Below the pieces are notes generated by a model that saw nothing but the letters and a program-made list of their open reading frames with translations, was not told the origin of the DNA and did not search any database. A DNA stretch of 64,000 nucleotides, from contig CM075649.1 in assembly GCA_037953625.1 (NCBI GenBank), positions 127,593,290 to 127,657,289 of the forward strand. Direction: 5' to 3'. The stretch comes from Crotalaria pallida. Lineage: Eukaryota > Streptophyta > Magnoliopsida > Fabales > Fabaceae. The translations under genes were made by a program, and so were the position numbers. Positions within the stretch are counted from its first letter, which is position 1; every line of letters starts with the position of its first letter. Positions 12,363 through 23,400 of this stretch are shown here, one piece after another.

Positions 12363-13722
12363 TCTATTACTTTACTATTATAAAGAAAACCCTATTTTTC
12401 AACTAAAACAACTAAAACAGTTGGTATATGTAATTTTGGTAGGACCAAAATACCCCTATACTTAGACTAAATTACCATAACTTACAAAGCAAAGCAGTTC
12501 CAATACATTTTTAGGTAAGTGAAAAAATCTCATTACCTGACAGCAAAAGTTAATACAAAATAAAGCATAAGCTTAATCAAACAAGATTGCCACCAACTAT
12601 GTTGGGTTCAATCAAGCAAGATTCGCTCATCTCAAAATATTCGAAATTCAATCTCATCCCTCTACATCATATTTCTAATCTCTCTACAAATTGCATTTCT
12701 TTCATCCTATCCCTCTCATTTAATTTCCCTTTAAGTCTCAAAATAACTTCACTTTTGATATGTACAAATATATCTTGCGGAGAGCTATTCTTCCCTTGAA
12801 AGATCAGTACATTTCTTGCATACCAGATCTGAGCAACAGTTGCTGCTAGCACACAATACAGAATTTTCTGTCTAACCTGCCTCTGCTTCCATATGTGCCT
12901 TATGTCTCTCAGCCAATTCCTTCTATGTTGTACTAGCAGTTCCAATACTGATGGTTACTGCTTATAATAAAATTGTTTTCTCTCCATTATCTTTGTTTAT
13001 TCACCTTTTTCTCCCCATTATCTCTCTATCTATTCATTCTTATTCCTTTCTCAACGTCCTGTACCTTTTTGGCTGTTTTAACTTTTAAGCAAAATTTTGA
13101 AACCATATTTTTCTAAATAAAAAAAGGACTTGGAATTTTGAAGAAAAACATCATATACTTTTATTCATATTCATTATTACTATTTTTTTTAATAGTTCAT
13201 GATTAGTATTTCCACATGTAAAGAGAAAAGAGAAAAAATATTTATTCATTTCATCTCACATTCAATTAATAGAAATCACATAATTAAAACTTTTTTTTTT
13301 CTAGGAATAATGATAATTCTTTGATAATTTTTTTTTTTTTTTACAGATTTACATATTGCTTTGGTGAAATGGATGGAGAAGGAACTCAAGTAGTCAATAA
13401 AAAAACAATGTCAGGTTTCATTTCTTTCATTCAAAAAAAAAAGTGTTTTTTTAACTAAATGATGGTTGTGATGGTTGACATAAATTAACATCTTTCATGC
13501 CAATTTTTTGTATGTGGAAAGTTACAATTATTTTTTTTTGCATAATAAGCAAGTCACAAAATAGTTTCATATAAGTGTTGGAATTTACCAATGAATTATG
13601 TTATTATTTTTGCATCATCAAATCCAAAATGTATATATACATTATTTTACGACACACAACTTTTTATCAAAAAACACAACAATAGAAATGTTATTCTATT
13701 GGCACGGTGTGCGAGACACTAG
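12363..13722. mobile_element. Non-autonomous Helitron nested in the hAT element
   Basis: The 5' end is TCTATTACTTTACTATTATA, a typical plant Helitron start (TC plus a short ACT/ATT-rich block). The 3' end is GGCACGGTGTGCGAGACACTAG, with a small GCAC/GTGC hairpin about 8 bases before the terminal CTAG. The flanking bases are A on the left and T on the right, the Helitron target rule. No Rep/helicase is encoded. It carries the LINE-like fragment at 12667-12945. Confidence 0.65.
12667..12945 (-). pseudogene. LINE-type polyprotein C-terminal fragment
   Basis: A 92-residue minus-strand ORF containing RRNWLRDIRHIW and, further on, IWYARNVLIFQ followed by a basic tail. This resembles the region after the zinc-binding domain at the C terminus of plant L1-type reverse transcriptase proteins, where an IWxxRN motif is common. 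The ORF lies wholly inside the Helitron, so it looks like captured DNA rather than a LINE insertion; no poly-A tail or target duplication of its own is visible. A captured host-gene exon is a less likely alternative. Confidence 0.5.
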
Positions 13723-14545
13723 TTTTTTATAGAAATTACGTGAAACTTTTAATTAAATTAAAACCGAACCAAATTGAAACTACATGATTTTTGGATTGGA
13801 TGATATTGAATTTGATGATGTAATTGAACCAAACCAAACCGCATGTATATTCTACAATTGGATCGGATAATTTTATGTCTCAAAAACGAATCCGACCAAA
13901 CCGCATACACCTCTAACTCAAAACGTCGAAAAAATAGTTTAAAGATCATTTTCAAAACACCATCTGAATTCAAGAACTAAAAATCTAAAACCTTATATAA
14001 ATCATTTTCATAAAAGGTCAGTTGTCAAATTTTAATTGATGGCGAGGGTGTTCTTTTAAGGTTACAAGACAGTAAAAAGAAAATTTATGAAAACCACCAT
14101 CCTTGAAAAAACTGTTGAATTTGTAATAAACCATTTACATTCTTTCTTTCATTGAAAATAATAGTAATAATCAAAATGAATGATCCAGACGAGTGAAAAG
14201 ATTACACATGACACAGCACAAAGGGCATTCAAAAAAGCTAAAAACACCCAAGGAAAAATCACCAATCCACACACACTTCCAATTGGCCTCCACACACACT
14301 TGAGCATATGAAAATTCGGAGTGTCTATTATAAAGAAAAAGTCTAATTCCATCGAAACATCGCAACAGCAAATTAACAAATTCGATAGTAATAATAACAC
14401 TGACATTTGACATTTAAAATAAGAGAAATAATAATAAAGTACCAACACATAATTAAACGCTAGAAATGAAACAAACTCCAAAATTTCATTTTATCAAAGG
14501 TAAAAAACATAAGACAGAATCACTAGATCTAAAACGACGCCGTTT

Positions 14546-14953
14546 TCAGAACCTGAGCTTAGTAAAGAACCACCTGTTCTTCCCGGTCTTGAACCTCTCC
14601 TCCAACCTCTTTTTGGTTTCCTTGAGTGCAGTTACCTTCTTGTCCTTAGCGCTAAGGACATCGACGGTAACAGCGTCCTTGAGATCCACGTCGAGCGTGT
14701 AGCGCGTGGGCATGAGGTGCTGGTAGTTCACGAGCTTCACGAACGCCTTCACGCGCGACTTCTTCGCGGTCTTCTTGGCCGAGTCCTTTTTGATGACCTT
14801 GGATGGGTACTTCTTGATACCGGCGACGAGGCAGTGGCCGTAGGGGCGGTCGCGCGTGCCGTCGTCGAAGGTGCGGACGATGACGGCTTTCTTGCCGGCG
14901 TAACGGCCTTGGAGGACGATCACCGCTTTGTTTGGCTTCAGAAACTTCACCAT
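14546..14953 (-). CDS. RPL27: 60S ribosomal protein L27 (eL27)
   Basis: Encodes eL27 of the large cytosolic ribosomal subunit. The single-exon frame gives 135 residues, the usual length of plant eL27. The N terminus MVKFLKPNKAVIVLQGRYAG is the KOW-type start of the family; GTRDRPYGHCLVAGI and YPSKVIKKDSAKK follow, and the C terminus ends WFFTKLRF as in other eukaryotes. The protein is strongly basic. Codon use is much more GC-rich than the surroundings, as expected for a highly expressed gene. No frame breaks are seen. The start is the only ATG matching the family, with a CT-rich leader upstream. The overlapping antisense and shifted frames here are shadows. Confidence 0.97.
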   Translation of the reverse strand: MVKFLKPNKAVIVLQGRYAGKKAVIVRTFDDGTRDRPYGHCLVAGIKKYPSKVIKKDSAKKTAKKSRVKAFVKLVNYQHLMPTRYTLDVDLKDAVTVDVLSAKDKKVTALKETKKRLEERFKTGKNRWFFTKLRF

Positions 14954-15095
14954 CTTCGTTGAGATTTACGCGCTCTCCCTCTCTCTCCAACGGTGCTTTT
15001 GCTTCTCTTTGGCTGCAGAGTGATGTGAAATGAAACCCTGGTATAATGTGATTTAAAACCCTAGGAGCACTGGGTTTGGGCTTTTATTGGGCCTG
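14954..15095 (-). promoter_or_regulatory. RPL27 promoter with telo-box and site II elements
   Basis: Upstream of the start codon are AAACCCTAG (15056-15064 on the plus strand, a telo-box) and TGGGCC/TGGGCT elements at 15088-15093 and 15077-15082 (site II, TCP-binding). This pairing is well known from plant ribosomal-protein promoters and fits growth-linked expression. The short leader is rich in pyrimidines on the coding strand. Confidence 0.7.
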
Positions 15096-15175
15096 GTATG
15101 ACAAAGTGTCCTCCTGGGCTTTCAATTTTTTAGCCCACTTTCTCATGACAGCAATGGACAATGGTTATATTCCAT

Positions 15176-15867
15176 GAGTTTTGAATTACGGTCCCCATAG
15201 TTGAGATTATGACCCCCATTTTACTTTTTTTGTGGATAAAAATGTCCTTCAATGTGTAATATTTTTCTTTATACAGAAACGGAAAAAATTCGTCTTTCTC
15301 AAAATGAAAATTATCCGTCTTCCGAAAAATAATAACACTGCAAAGACGGAATTTTTCCATCTTCTTCGTACCGGAATTTGTCCATCTATGCTTAGACAGA
15401 AGGCATTAATTGTTTTCAGTTCTTGCAAACAAGCATGATCGCTGCCATGGCTTCCGTTGATGGGCCATTCATTACTGTTCTTTCCCTGCGTCGAAGATTC
15501 TGCTAAAAAATTATTTGGGGTGTGAAGAATGTGATTTGGATGAGTCTGTTTTGAAGGAATTGGAGGAGGTTGTTGATGTGGCACGGATGACACCTGCTGA
15601 TATAAGCGAGGTTTTGATCAAGAATCGTAGGAAGAAGGAGAAGGCTGTGATTGAGTTGTTGGAGATTTTGAAGCTCAGGGCATAGAGGAATGACAAAAGA
15701 CGGAATTTTTCCGTTTTGTAAAAGAAGTTTTTTTTACGTTTTGCTAAAGACTGGTTTTTTCCGTCTCTATATGAACGAAAACATTAACGTTGCAAAAGGT
15801 ATTTTTGTCCACGAAAATGTAAAATGGGGGCCATAATCTCAACTATGGGGGCCGAAATTCAAAACTC
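15176..15867. mobile_element. Foldback element carrying a host-gene fragment
   Basis: The ends are long inverted repeats: GAGTTTTGAATTACGGTCCC on the left is matched on the opposite strand by GAGTTTTGAATTTCGGCCCC on the right, and the match continues through a GGGGGTCATAATCTCAACTA-like block. Inner GACGGAATTTTTCC repeats also occur in both arms. Long termini around a gene fragment suggest a Pack-MULE-like element, but I could not find a target duplication. Confidence 0.6.
15503..15685 (+). pseudogene. Captured C-terminal fragment of an AAA-ATPase (BCS1/AATP1-like)
   Basis: In one frame this gives about 60 residues with KNYLGCEECDLDE near the start, then ARMTPADISEVLIKN, then a short acidic/leucine-rich tail and a stop. 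Plant mitochondrial-type AAA-ATPases of the BCS1-like group carry a comparable C-terminal segment (KNYL, then MTPADVAE), which follows the ATPase core. Neither the Walker motifs nor an N terminus is present. The fragment sits between the arms of the foldback element, so it is interpreted as captured. Whether it is transcribed cannot be judged. Confidence 0.55.
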
Positions 15868-16272
15868 CTCCTCTTGGGTTTTCATTTTTTGACCCCTGAA
15901 TTCCTTGTTGACCACTCTTTACACATACATTGGGCCAGCGTATACGTTGGGGGTAAGCAAACCGAACAAATAATTGCAACTACGCTAACCCCCACCGTAG
16001 ACGTGTAAAGGGGGTTTGCAAAGTAAACAGGTGAGTCAAAAAATGAATTCCCTTCCATTTTTTAGTTGTGAATTTTAATTTTTTTCTCCGTTTGTGAAAA
16101 GTATCAAAATATCTTCAACATTAAATAATTTTTTATTTTAAGATATCATAAAAAAATACATTTTTAAGATATCTCTATTAAAAATATATTCCGATTCACA
16201 AATATCGAAAGCGTTTACACTTTTGACACTGAGTTGAATTGAAAGTGTCACTAATTAATGTTTTAGCTATAT

Positions 16273-16443
16273 TTTTTTTGGTTTGCACCCTGGTATCCGG
16301 CCCACTGGGCTGACTAATCCAGTTCGAGGGGGGTCTCGGGGTTAAGGTTTTATTCCTCTTCCAACGTTGTTGCGGGGAATCGAACCGTGGTTCGCCCTAC
16401 CAAGTGCAGCCCCTGACACCACTGCACCAACAGCTCGTTGGTG
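16273..16443 (-). mobile_element. tRNA-derived SINE with target duplication
   Basis: On the minus strand the 5' part holds a pol III A box (TGGTGCAGTGG) and a B box (GGTTCGATTCC); the 3' end runs into an A-rich tail. It is flanked by the 16-bp perfect direct repeat AATGTTTTAGCTATAT (16257-16272 and 16444-16459). These are the hallmarks of a SINE inserted by target-primed reverse transcription. Body length is about 171 bp. Confidence 0.85.
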
Positions 16444-16459
16444 AATGTTTTAGCTATAT

Positions 16460-18410
16460 AAATAATATTGAGCTTATTAAATATATAGTAGAAGGAAATT
16501 ACGGCAAGTTGGAGGGTAAGGTATCATCCAAAGCATTTAAAAAACAAAAGGAATTTTGAATAAAATCTTAAAGATTAAGTTAAATTTGACATGAACGTGT
16601 TAGGTTTCAATAATAAGAGATTACACGAATAAGTAGATTTATATATGGTGACATTGTTTAGAGTGTAAGCAGTTATGAATCAGACCGTAAGATCATTAGA
16701 AGTGAATCAAGCCAGATTGAAAAATGTGGTTCGGTTTGGTCTCATAGTTCGATCCAATTGTAATTTTTACAAACCGTTATTTTATGCTCTGATCCATGGT
16801 GTTATAATTTTTTAGACCATCCGGACCATATTGGATTGGTTATTCAATTTTTTTCAAGTGTTGTTACTTATGAAGTGTTGTTTTCAATTTTAATTTTATT
16901 TTCTTGTTAAATTGCACTAAAAAGAAGTAAGAAATTCACGTTCGATATCAGTTTTGGTCTGTCACTAATAGAAATCTTTGTTTTAGAAACAAAAACATTT
17001 AAGTAAACATTTCAAAATCCCTATTTAAAAAAAAAAAAAACTAGAAGCATATTTGCTTACTGATATGAATTTCCCAATTTGAAATTTGGCATATTAGTTG
17101 GAATTTCCCAAGTCCAGTATATAAATGTTAGGATTTTTAAAGTGGCATATTGTTTCCGATATTTATGAATTTTTACAAGTTAGACAAAAGTATTTTAAAT
17201 TTTAAATAAATATTATAGATGGATTTGGTCTTTGTATATAGAAACAAATATTTAATAAAAATTCTTAAGATTAAAAAGAAACAAATATTTAATAATATTA
17301 TTACTATTATTTAAAAAAAGAAAATTATTATTATTATTATTATTTATTTATTGTTATTATATTTATTTATTTATTATTAGTAGCATGATGTACAATAAAG
17401 ACAAAAAAAGAAAAATAACAAACAATTTTTATATCCCACAAAATTTTAAGTCAAATAAGGGCATCCACGACAAAGTATTGTAAAAGTATGGTGGAGAGTG
17501 TTGAATTCAGATTTTTTTCTAGACTTAAGACTCTGCTAATCTTCAAAATCCGGTGGAGAGTCTTAAGTTGAGTTTGTAAAATGAGAGACTCAACTTAAGA
17601 CACTGTGGCACCCGATTTTTTTGTCTTTTCTTCTTTTTTACTTTATAATACCCTAATAAACAAATAATAATAATAAATAAATAAATATTATTAACTATAA
17701 ATAAATAATAATAAAAATAAATTAATAATATATAATAATTACAAATAATAATAATATTTCTTTTAAAAAATAAAAACAATATTTTTAAATATATAGTATT
17801 TTTATCTTTTATTCTTAAATATATTATCTTTTATTCTTTTATATCTTTTTAACTTATAATACCCTAATAAATAAATAAAAAAACAAATAAATAATTAAAT
17901 AAATAATACTAAATAATAAATAATAAATAATAGTAATTAAAATAATAATAATAATTTTTAAATAATAAAAAATAATATAATTAAATATATGTTTTTTCTC
18001 TTTTATTCTTAAATATATTGTCTTGTTATGGAAAAATAAATATTTTTATATTCAAATAAATAAATTAATGATTTTAAATAAAGAGCCGTTGAATTAATGT
18101 TCCATTACATTATTCAGTATTATGCCATATTTTTTATGCACTTTTTAATTTTCAGTAGGTAAAATTAACTTCAATTATTGTAATGTTAACTTTTATTCAA
18201 TATTAATATTTAAATATTATTTAGGATTATTTTTATAAATTGTACGTAATTAATATTATTAAAATTATATTACAAAAACATTATTGAAATGAACTTGTGT
18301 CTAAAAGTATATGATGATGCAATACTGATGCATGTTTGATGAATTTGGAGTTAAGACTATGTTGTAGTGGAATATATGAAAAATATGAACTTGAGTCTGA
18401 TACCAAAATA
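16460..18410. other. AT-rich intergenic DNA
   Basis: No gene is seen. The stretch contains many ATT/TTTA simple repeats (about 17280-18060) and degraded hAT-like text near 16670-16810 rich in GGTTTGGTC. An inverted pair around 17490-17605 (GGTGGAGAGT and ACTTAAGAC motifs) may be an old MITE. Confidence 0.5.
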
Positions 18411-18684
18411 CTTCATCCGGTCCTATTTATAAGAACCGTTTGGGGTTTTTCACTCCCACCAAGGAGAGTGGATAAATTTGTTAGTGACATTGGAAATGTG
18501 AAAATTTGAGATACATTTTCAAAACTATCCCTATAATTATTATTGGAACTCTAAAAAGTGTTGATTTTATAAGGGTGTTAGTGAAAAGAAGTAATTAAAT
18601 GCTATTGAAAATTGAAAAGGGGTCTCATAAATAAGACCAAAATAAAAACCCCAAAAGGGTCTTATAAATAGGATCGGCTGGAGT
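18411..18684. mobile_element. Stowaway-type MITE, degraded copy
   Basis: It starts CTTCATCCGGTCCTATTTAT and ends with the inverse text GGATCGGCTGGAG followed by TA. The interior matches the 30795-31067 element in opposite orientation. The flanking TA dinucleotides fit Stowaway/Tc1-mariner MITEs. Confidence 0.75.
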
Positions 18685-18719
18685 AATAATATGTATTATA
18701 GTCTAGTGAGTCTGAACTT

Positions 18720-19370
18720 AAGGGTCTGTTTGTTTGAGAAGAAATTGGGGGATGAGAAATTGGGGGATAGAAAACAAGGAGAAAACAAGATTTTCTCCTT
18801 GTTTGGTATAAGAGAGAAAATGAGGGGGGAGAAAAAATGAGGTGGGTTCCACCAGAAAAAATTTTCTCTCATCCATAGAAGAGAGAATGTGAGGAAAATG
18901 TGTTTTGACATGTAAAATTACCTATCTGTCCTTCATTTATTCACTTTATTTGATTGTTTTTTTATTTTTGAAGAAAAATTAATAGGAAAAAAGTAAAGAT
19001 TTTTTTTGATAAAAAATTGTTATTTTATATATTTTGGACTCAGAATTTTTATCATATAATAAAAAAATTGAAGTAAAAAAAATCTTTGGCTATGTTAAAT
19101 ATACATACATGTAAAAAAGAAAAAAAATTATTTATTTCTATTTTGTAAAACAAGGGTTTAGTTGTCTTTTGACAAATTTGTTGTTTTCTCTCTTTCCTCT
19201 TTTCTCTCCAATCAAACGAAAGGAAAAAAAAAACTCAATTTTTCTCTCTTCCCCATTTCTTCACATTTTCTCTTATACCAAAGAACCACAAAATCTACCC
19301 ATTTTCTTACCATAATCTCTCTTCCCTATTTCTCTCTTCCCATTTTCTCTCGTGCAACCACACAAAGCCT
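18720..19370. mobile_element. Tourist-like foldback MITE, copy 1 of a tandem pair
   Basis: It begins AGGGTCTGTTTGTTTGAG and ends CAACCACACAAAGCCT, imperfect inverted termini of the GGG/CTGTTTG type seen in PIF/Harbinger MITEs. A TTA/TAA trinucleotide lies at the junctions. Internal arms (TTTGGTATAAGAGAGAAAATG and its inverse) show a foldback design. The apparent ORFs within are shadows of CT-rich sequence. Confidence 0.6.
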
Positions 19371-20011
19371 AAGGGTCTCTTTGTTTGAGGTGATTTTGGG
19401 GGAGGAGAAATTGGGGGGAGAGAAAACAAGGAGAAAACAAGTTTTCCTCCTTGTTTGGTATAAGAGAGAAAATGAGGGGGGAGAGAAAATGAGGTGGGTC
19501 CCACCAGAAAAAAATTTCTCTCCCCCGTAAAAGAGAGAATGAGAGGAAAATATGTTTTTGCATGTAAGATTACTTATTTCTCCTTCATTTATTCACTTTA
19601 TTTGATCGTTTTTTATTTTTGAAGAAAAATTAATTGGAAAAAATAAAGATTTTTTTTCGATAAAAAAATTGTTATTTTATATATTTTGGACTCAGAATTT
19701 TTATCATATAATAAAAAAATTGAAGTAAAAAAAATCTTCGGCTATGTTAAATATACATACATGTAAAAAATAAAAAAATATTTATTTCTAATTTGTAAAA
19801 GAAGAGTTTAGTTGTCTTTTGATAAATTTGTTGTTTTCTCTCTTCCCTCTTTTCTCTCCAACCAAACGAAAGAAAAGAAAACTCAACTTTTATCTCTTCC
19901 CCATTTCTTCACATTTTTTCTCATACCAAACAACCTCAAAATCTACCAATTTTCTCACCATAATCTTTATTCCTTGTTTCTTTCTTCTCACTTTCTCTCG
20001 TGCAACTAAAC
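19371..20011. mobile_element. Tourist-like foldback MITE, copy 2 of the tandem pair
   Basis: A second copy of the 18720-19370 element in the same orientation, joined head to tail with only AAG/TAA between them. Differences between the copies are modest substitutions and small indels. Confidence 0.6.
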
Positions 20012-20429
20012 AAAGGCTAATACTTTAAGATGATGCCCTGAAAGTCACGCGGATCCGGACCTGCGGTAATGGACTTTTTGCTACATTTGCTGCCGTCATG
20101 AATCCGACGATCCATGTTACTTCAAAAAGTTCAATGGTCAGAATTGCTCGTGGTCATCTTTTGTGACCGCAGCAAATCCAAACTCCTCTCATGCGGATGC
20201 CGAGATGAGAAGTACGACAGTACAAAAACAAACCTGCAATGGGGAATTTAAAAATAAAAAACACCAAGGGCATTATCGGAAACACAAAACTCCTTTCTTC
20301 CCTGTCCCAGTAAAACATTATCTGTCTTTTTCTCCCAACACAACAATCACTTCCTTTTCCAATTCTCTTTTCCTTTCCTTTTTTCTCCCCCCTTCCCCCC
20401 TCTCTCTCTATCTCTCCCTCGTTCGCCTC
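20012..20429 (+). promoter_or_regulatory. Upstream region and leader of the copper-ATPase gene
   Basis: The final 100 bases before the start codon are an almost pure pyrimidine tract, typical of a plant 5' leader. No clear TATA box was identified. Confidence 0.4.
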
Positions 20430-23400
20430 ATGGGTCATAGTATCAGAGACCTCCAGCTCACTCCCCTCTCCGGCATCGTCACCACCGCCGCCGCCGACGA
20501 TCTGGAGGATGTGCGCCTCCTGGACTCCTACGACACCAACGATGTCTCCGACGAAGGAACGAAGCGGATTCAGGTTAGGGTAAGCGGTATGACCTGTGCC
20601 GCTTGCTCCAATTCCGTTGAATCAGCTCTCAATTCCCTCCACGGCGTTCTCTCCGCATCTGTCGCGCTTCTTCAGAACAAAGCCGACGTCGTTTTCAATC
20701 CCACTCTTCTCAAGGTTCAATTCAACTGCTAACTCTTTTGTTCATTTCATTTTTGTGTTCCAACTGTTAGCTAGTTAGCTACTTATTATTTGAAATTCAG
20801 CTATTACTACTTTCTTTCTGGGCTTATCATCTTCCTCCACCCGTTCCATTTTATCCGGTGTTTTCAAATTATTTGTCGCTTTAGGAACTTGAAAGTGCAT
20901 TAATTATTTATTTACAATTTTAACCTTGCTTTTAAATATTTTGAAATAGGTGAAATGTATAATAATTAATGTAGTTCGAGGATAATATAGGAAAATTACC
21001 TTGTTTTTCTCTTGAAAATTGAAGTATTAAATTACATTCTTAATCTATACTCCCTCCGGTTCGAATTATAAGCAAAACTATCAAGTGACAGGTAAATTGA
21101 AACAAACGGAGGGAGTAATTTTTTTTTGGCTTTAAATAAATTTTTCGTCCTAGCTCTGATTTTGTGATTAGTTCTGCCGCCGTCTTTTAGTCCTCACGAG
21201 CAGCTTTGCTACGTTGTTGCAGCTAACCTTGCCACTTGTGTGACGCTGATGTGGACTATCATTGTTAGTCACGTCATCATAAATGTCAAATTTTTGTAAT
21301 TTTACAAGGACCAAATTAGGCCAAAAATTTTGAGGACTTAGTTGCAAAATCAGCCATATTTTTATTGATGAAAACCTTATTTGATACTCCATTTGGTTCT
21401 TAATGTAAAGATCTTTTGGAGAGAATTCACGTCTACCAAGGAAGTTAATTATTAATATATTGGAAATGTCAATACTTGATATACTTTTTCAAAATTATCT
21501 TTATATTATTATTAAGATTCCAAAAAATGTTGGACTAAATAAACGATTTGGATTCTCTGCAGTCACTTGCATGAAATCCTAGCCATAGATTCTCTGCATG
21601 TTGTGGTTAAATTAAAATAAAAAATAAAAGTCAAAAAATTTGGACCATTGGATGTGTGACTGCAGTGACTGCACACATGTATTGACTGCAGAGAATCCCG
21701 GTACCTAAATAAAGGTGTTTGGAGAAAAAAATAATTAAATGTCATTGTAAATAGTACTAATAAAGTCTTATAAATAGGAAAAAAAAGGTTTTAAAAAAAG
21801 TCTTGTATTGAAGAACAAAGGGAGCATTTTTTAACCTTAATGGGTTGCGTGGGTTTTGGTTTATTTCAGATAAATTGGAATGGGGATGTGCATTGTGTGC
21901 TCATTAAATCAGTATTCTTGTCATGCATAAATTGATTCTTTTTTTAGTCCGTAGAGTAGAAATATAAATTATGTTTTGAATCCCCGCTTATAGCTGAAAG
22001 AGTACTCCCTCCGTAGAGATGAGAGAGATGATAAAAGTAGAATTAATGAGGAGTAAGAGAAATGATTGAATGAAAGGTTAATGTTGGAAAAAAAAATATG
22101 TTTGTGTATTGAAAATGTAAAAGGCAAAACATTGTGAAACAAGGAAAAAAGTCTAAAAGGCCAAACATTGTGAAACGGAGGGAGTATTGTTTTAGTGTCA
22201 CTTATGTTTTAAAAAGCACTCATGCCATCTTTACATGTCCCAATTACAGTGACACGTATGATATTTTACACAGTCAGCATCCAGTTGGCTTGTGAATGTC
22301 CGCTTACGTGTCTTGTAACAAGTATTATTTTGCAACTTTTTAAAATAATTTAACTCAACCATAGTTACCATTAAAAATTTAATTTTCAAATTAAAAAAAA
22401 AATCATAAACATCTCTTGTTCATACTGATAAACATCTCATTCCTTTTACTTTCTTTCTTCATCTTCCCAAAATATTGAAGAAGTTCATCTTCTCAAGAAA
22501 CAAAAACTTATATTGAACAAGGTCATCTTCTTCATTTTGACGTGGAAGAGTGAGATCATTATCATATACTCCGTATGAGGCTGTTGTATATAACATCAAC
22601 ATTGAAGAGTCCAGTATTGGACTTAGAAATGGTTTTCCAAATAGTGGCTCTGATGTTGTCGAGTCCTGTATAATATCAAACACAATGCTGCTCTCATGAG
22701 GGTTGGCATATTTGTTATCTCTCTCACAAGGGTCTCATGAAGGAAGCAAATGCAGAGATGCTCTTGTTCAGTTTAAACTCAAATTAGGATATGTGTTTTT
22801 TGTTTTTGTTATTTTTTGAAGTAAAGTTTAATTTTTATTTGAGTGAAGGCCCAATTTGGTCCCTCAAGTTTTCCGACCGGGACACTTTAGTCCCTCAAGA
22901 ATTATAATTCACTTTTAGTCCCTAAAGAATTTAAAAAATACCACTTTAGTCCCTGTTTTTGTGTTTCATTATGTTAACTATTGTCACTGTTGACATAAAC
23001 GGAAACATTTCATTCCCAGGTGCTAATGGCCTCCCAGTAAATGTCCCTGGGAACGAAATGTTTCAGTTTACGCTAACAGTGACAGTAGTTAACATAATGA
23101 AACACAGAAACAGGGACTAAAGTGGTATTTTTTAAATTCTTTAGGGACTAAACATGAATTATAATTCTTGAGGGACTAAAGTGTCCCAGTCAAAAAACTT
23201 GAGGGACCAAATTGGGTGTTCACTCTTTTTATTTTTATTTTTTTTGTAACTATGGTTGAGTTAAAAAATTTTAGAATTTGCACAATGATCCTTATAATAT
23301 AAGACATAAGCGTTGACAACTAGATGCATATACTGTATTAAGTATTGAGGCACCATACATACATGAGGCACCTCACAAACATGACATGCCAACATTTAAT

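Larger units (their letters stand above)
11977..13915. mobile_element. hAT-type non-autonomous element, host of a Helitron
   Basis: The left end is TAGGAGTGTTCAG and the right end reads TAGAGGTGTATGCGG on the minus strand. The flanks ACTCAAAG (11969-11976) and ACTCAAAA (13916-13923) match at 7 of 8 bases, the 8-bp duplication of hAT elements. Subterminal GGTTTGG-type repeats occur at both ends, as in the element at 57451. No transposase is seen. Most of the interior is a Helitron-like insertion (12363-13722). Confidence 0.65.

Noticed and set aside
14149..14481. 110-residue hydrophobic minus-strand ORF
   Set aside because: It falls in the 3' flank of RPL27, has low-complexity Phe/Leu/Cys content, and matches nothing recognisable.
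14652..14990. 112-residue Arg/Pro-rich minus-strand ORF and the 81-residue plus-strand ORF at 14717-14962
   Set aside because: Both are alternative frames over the GC-rich RPL27 coding sequence.
19162..19530. 122-residue plus-strand ORF
   Set aside because: It spans the junction of two tandem MITE copies and is made of CT/GA-rich repeat sequence.
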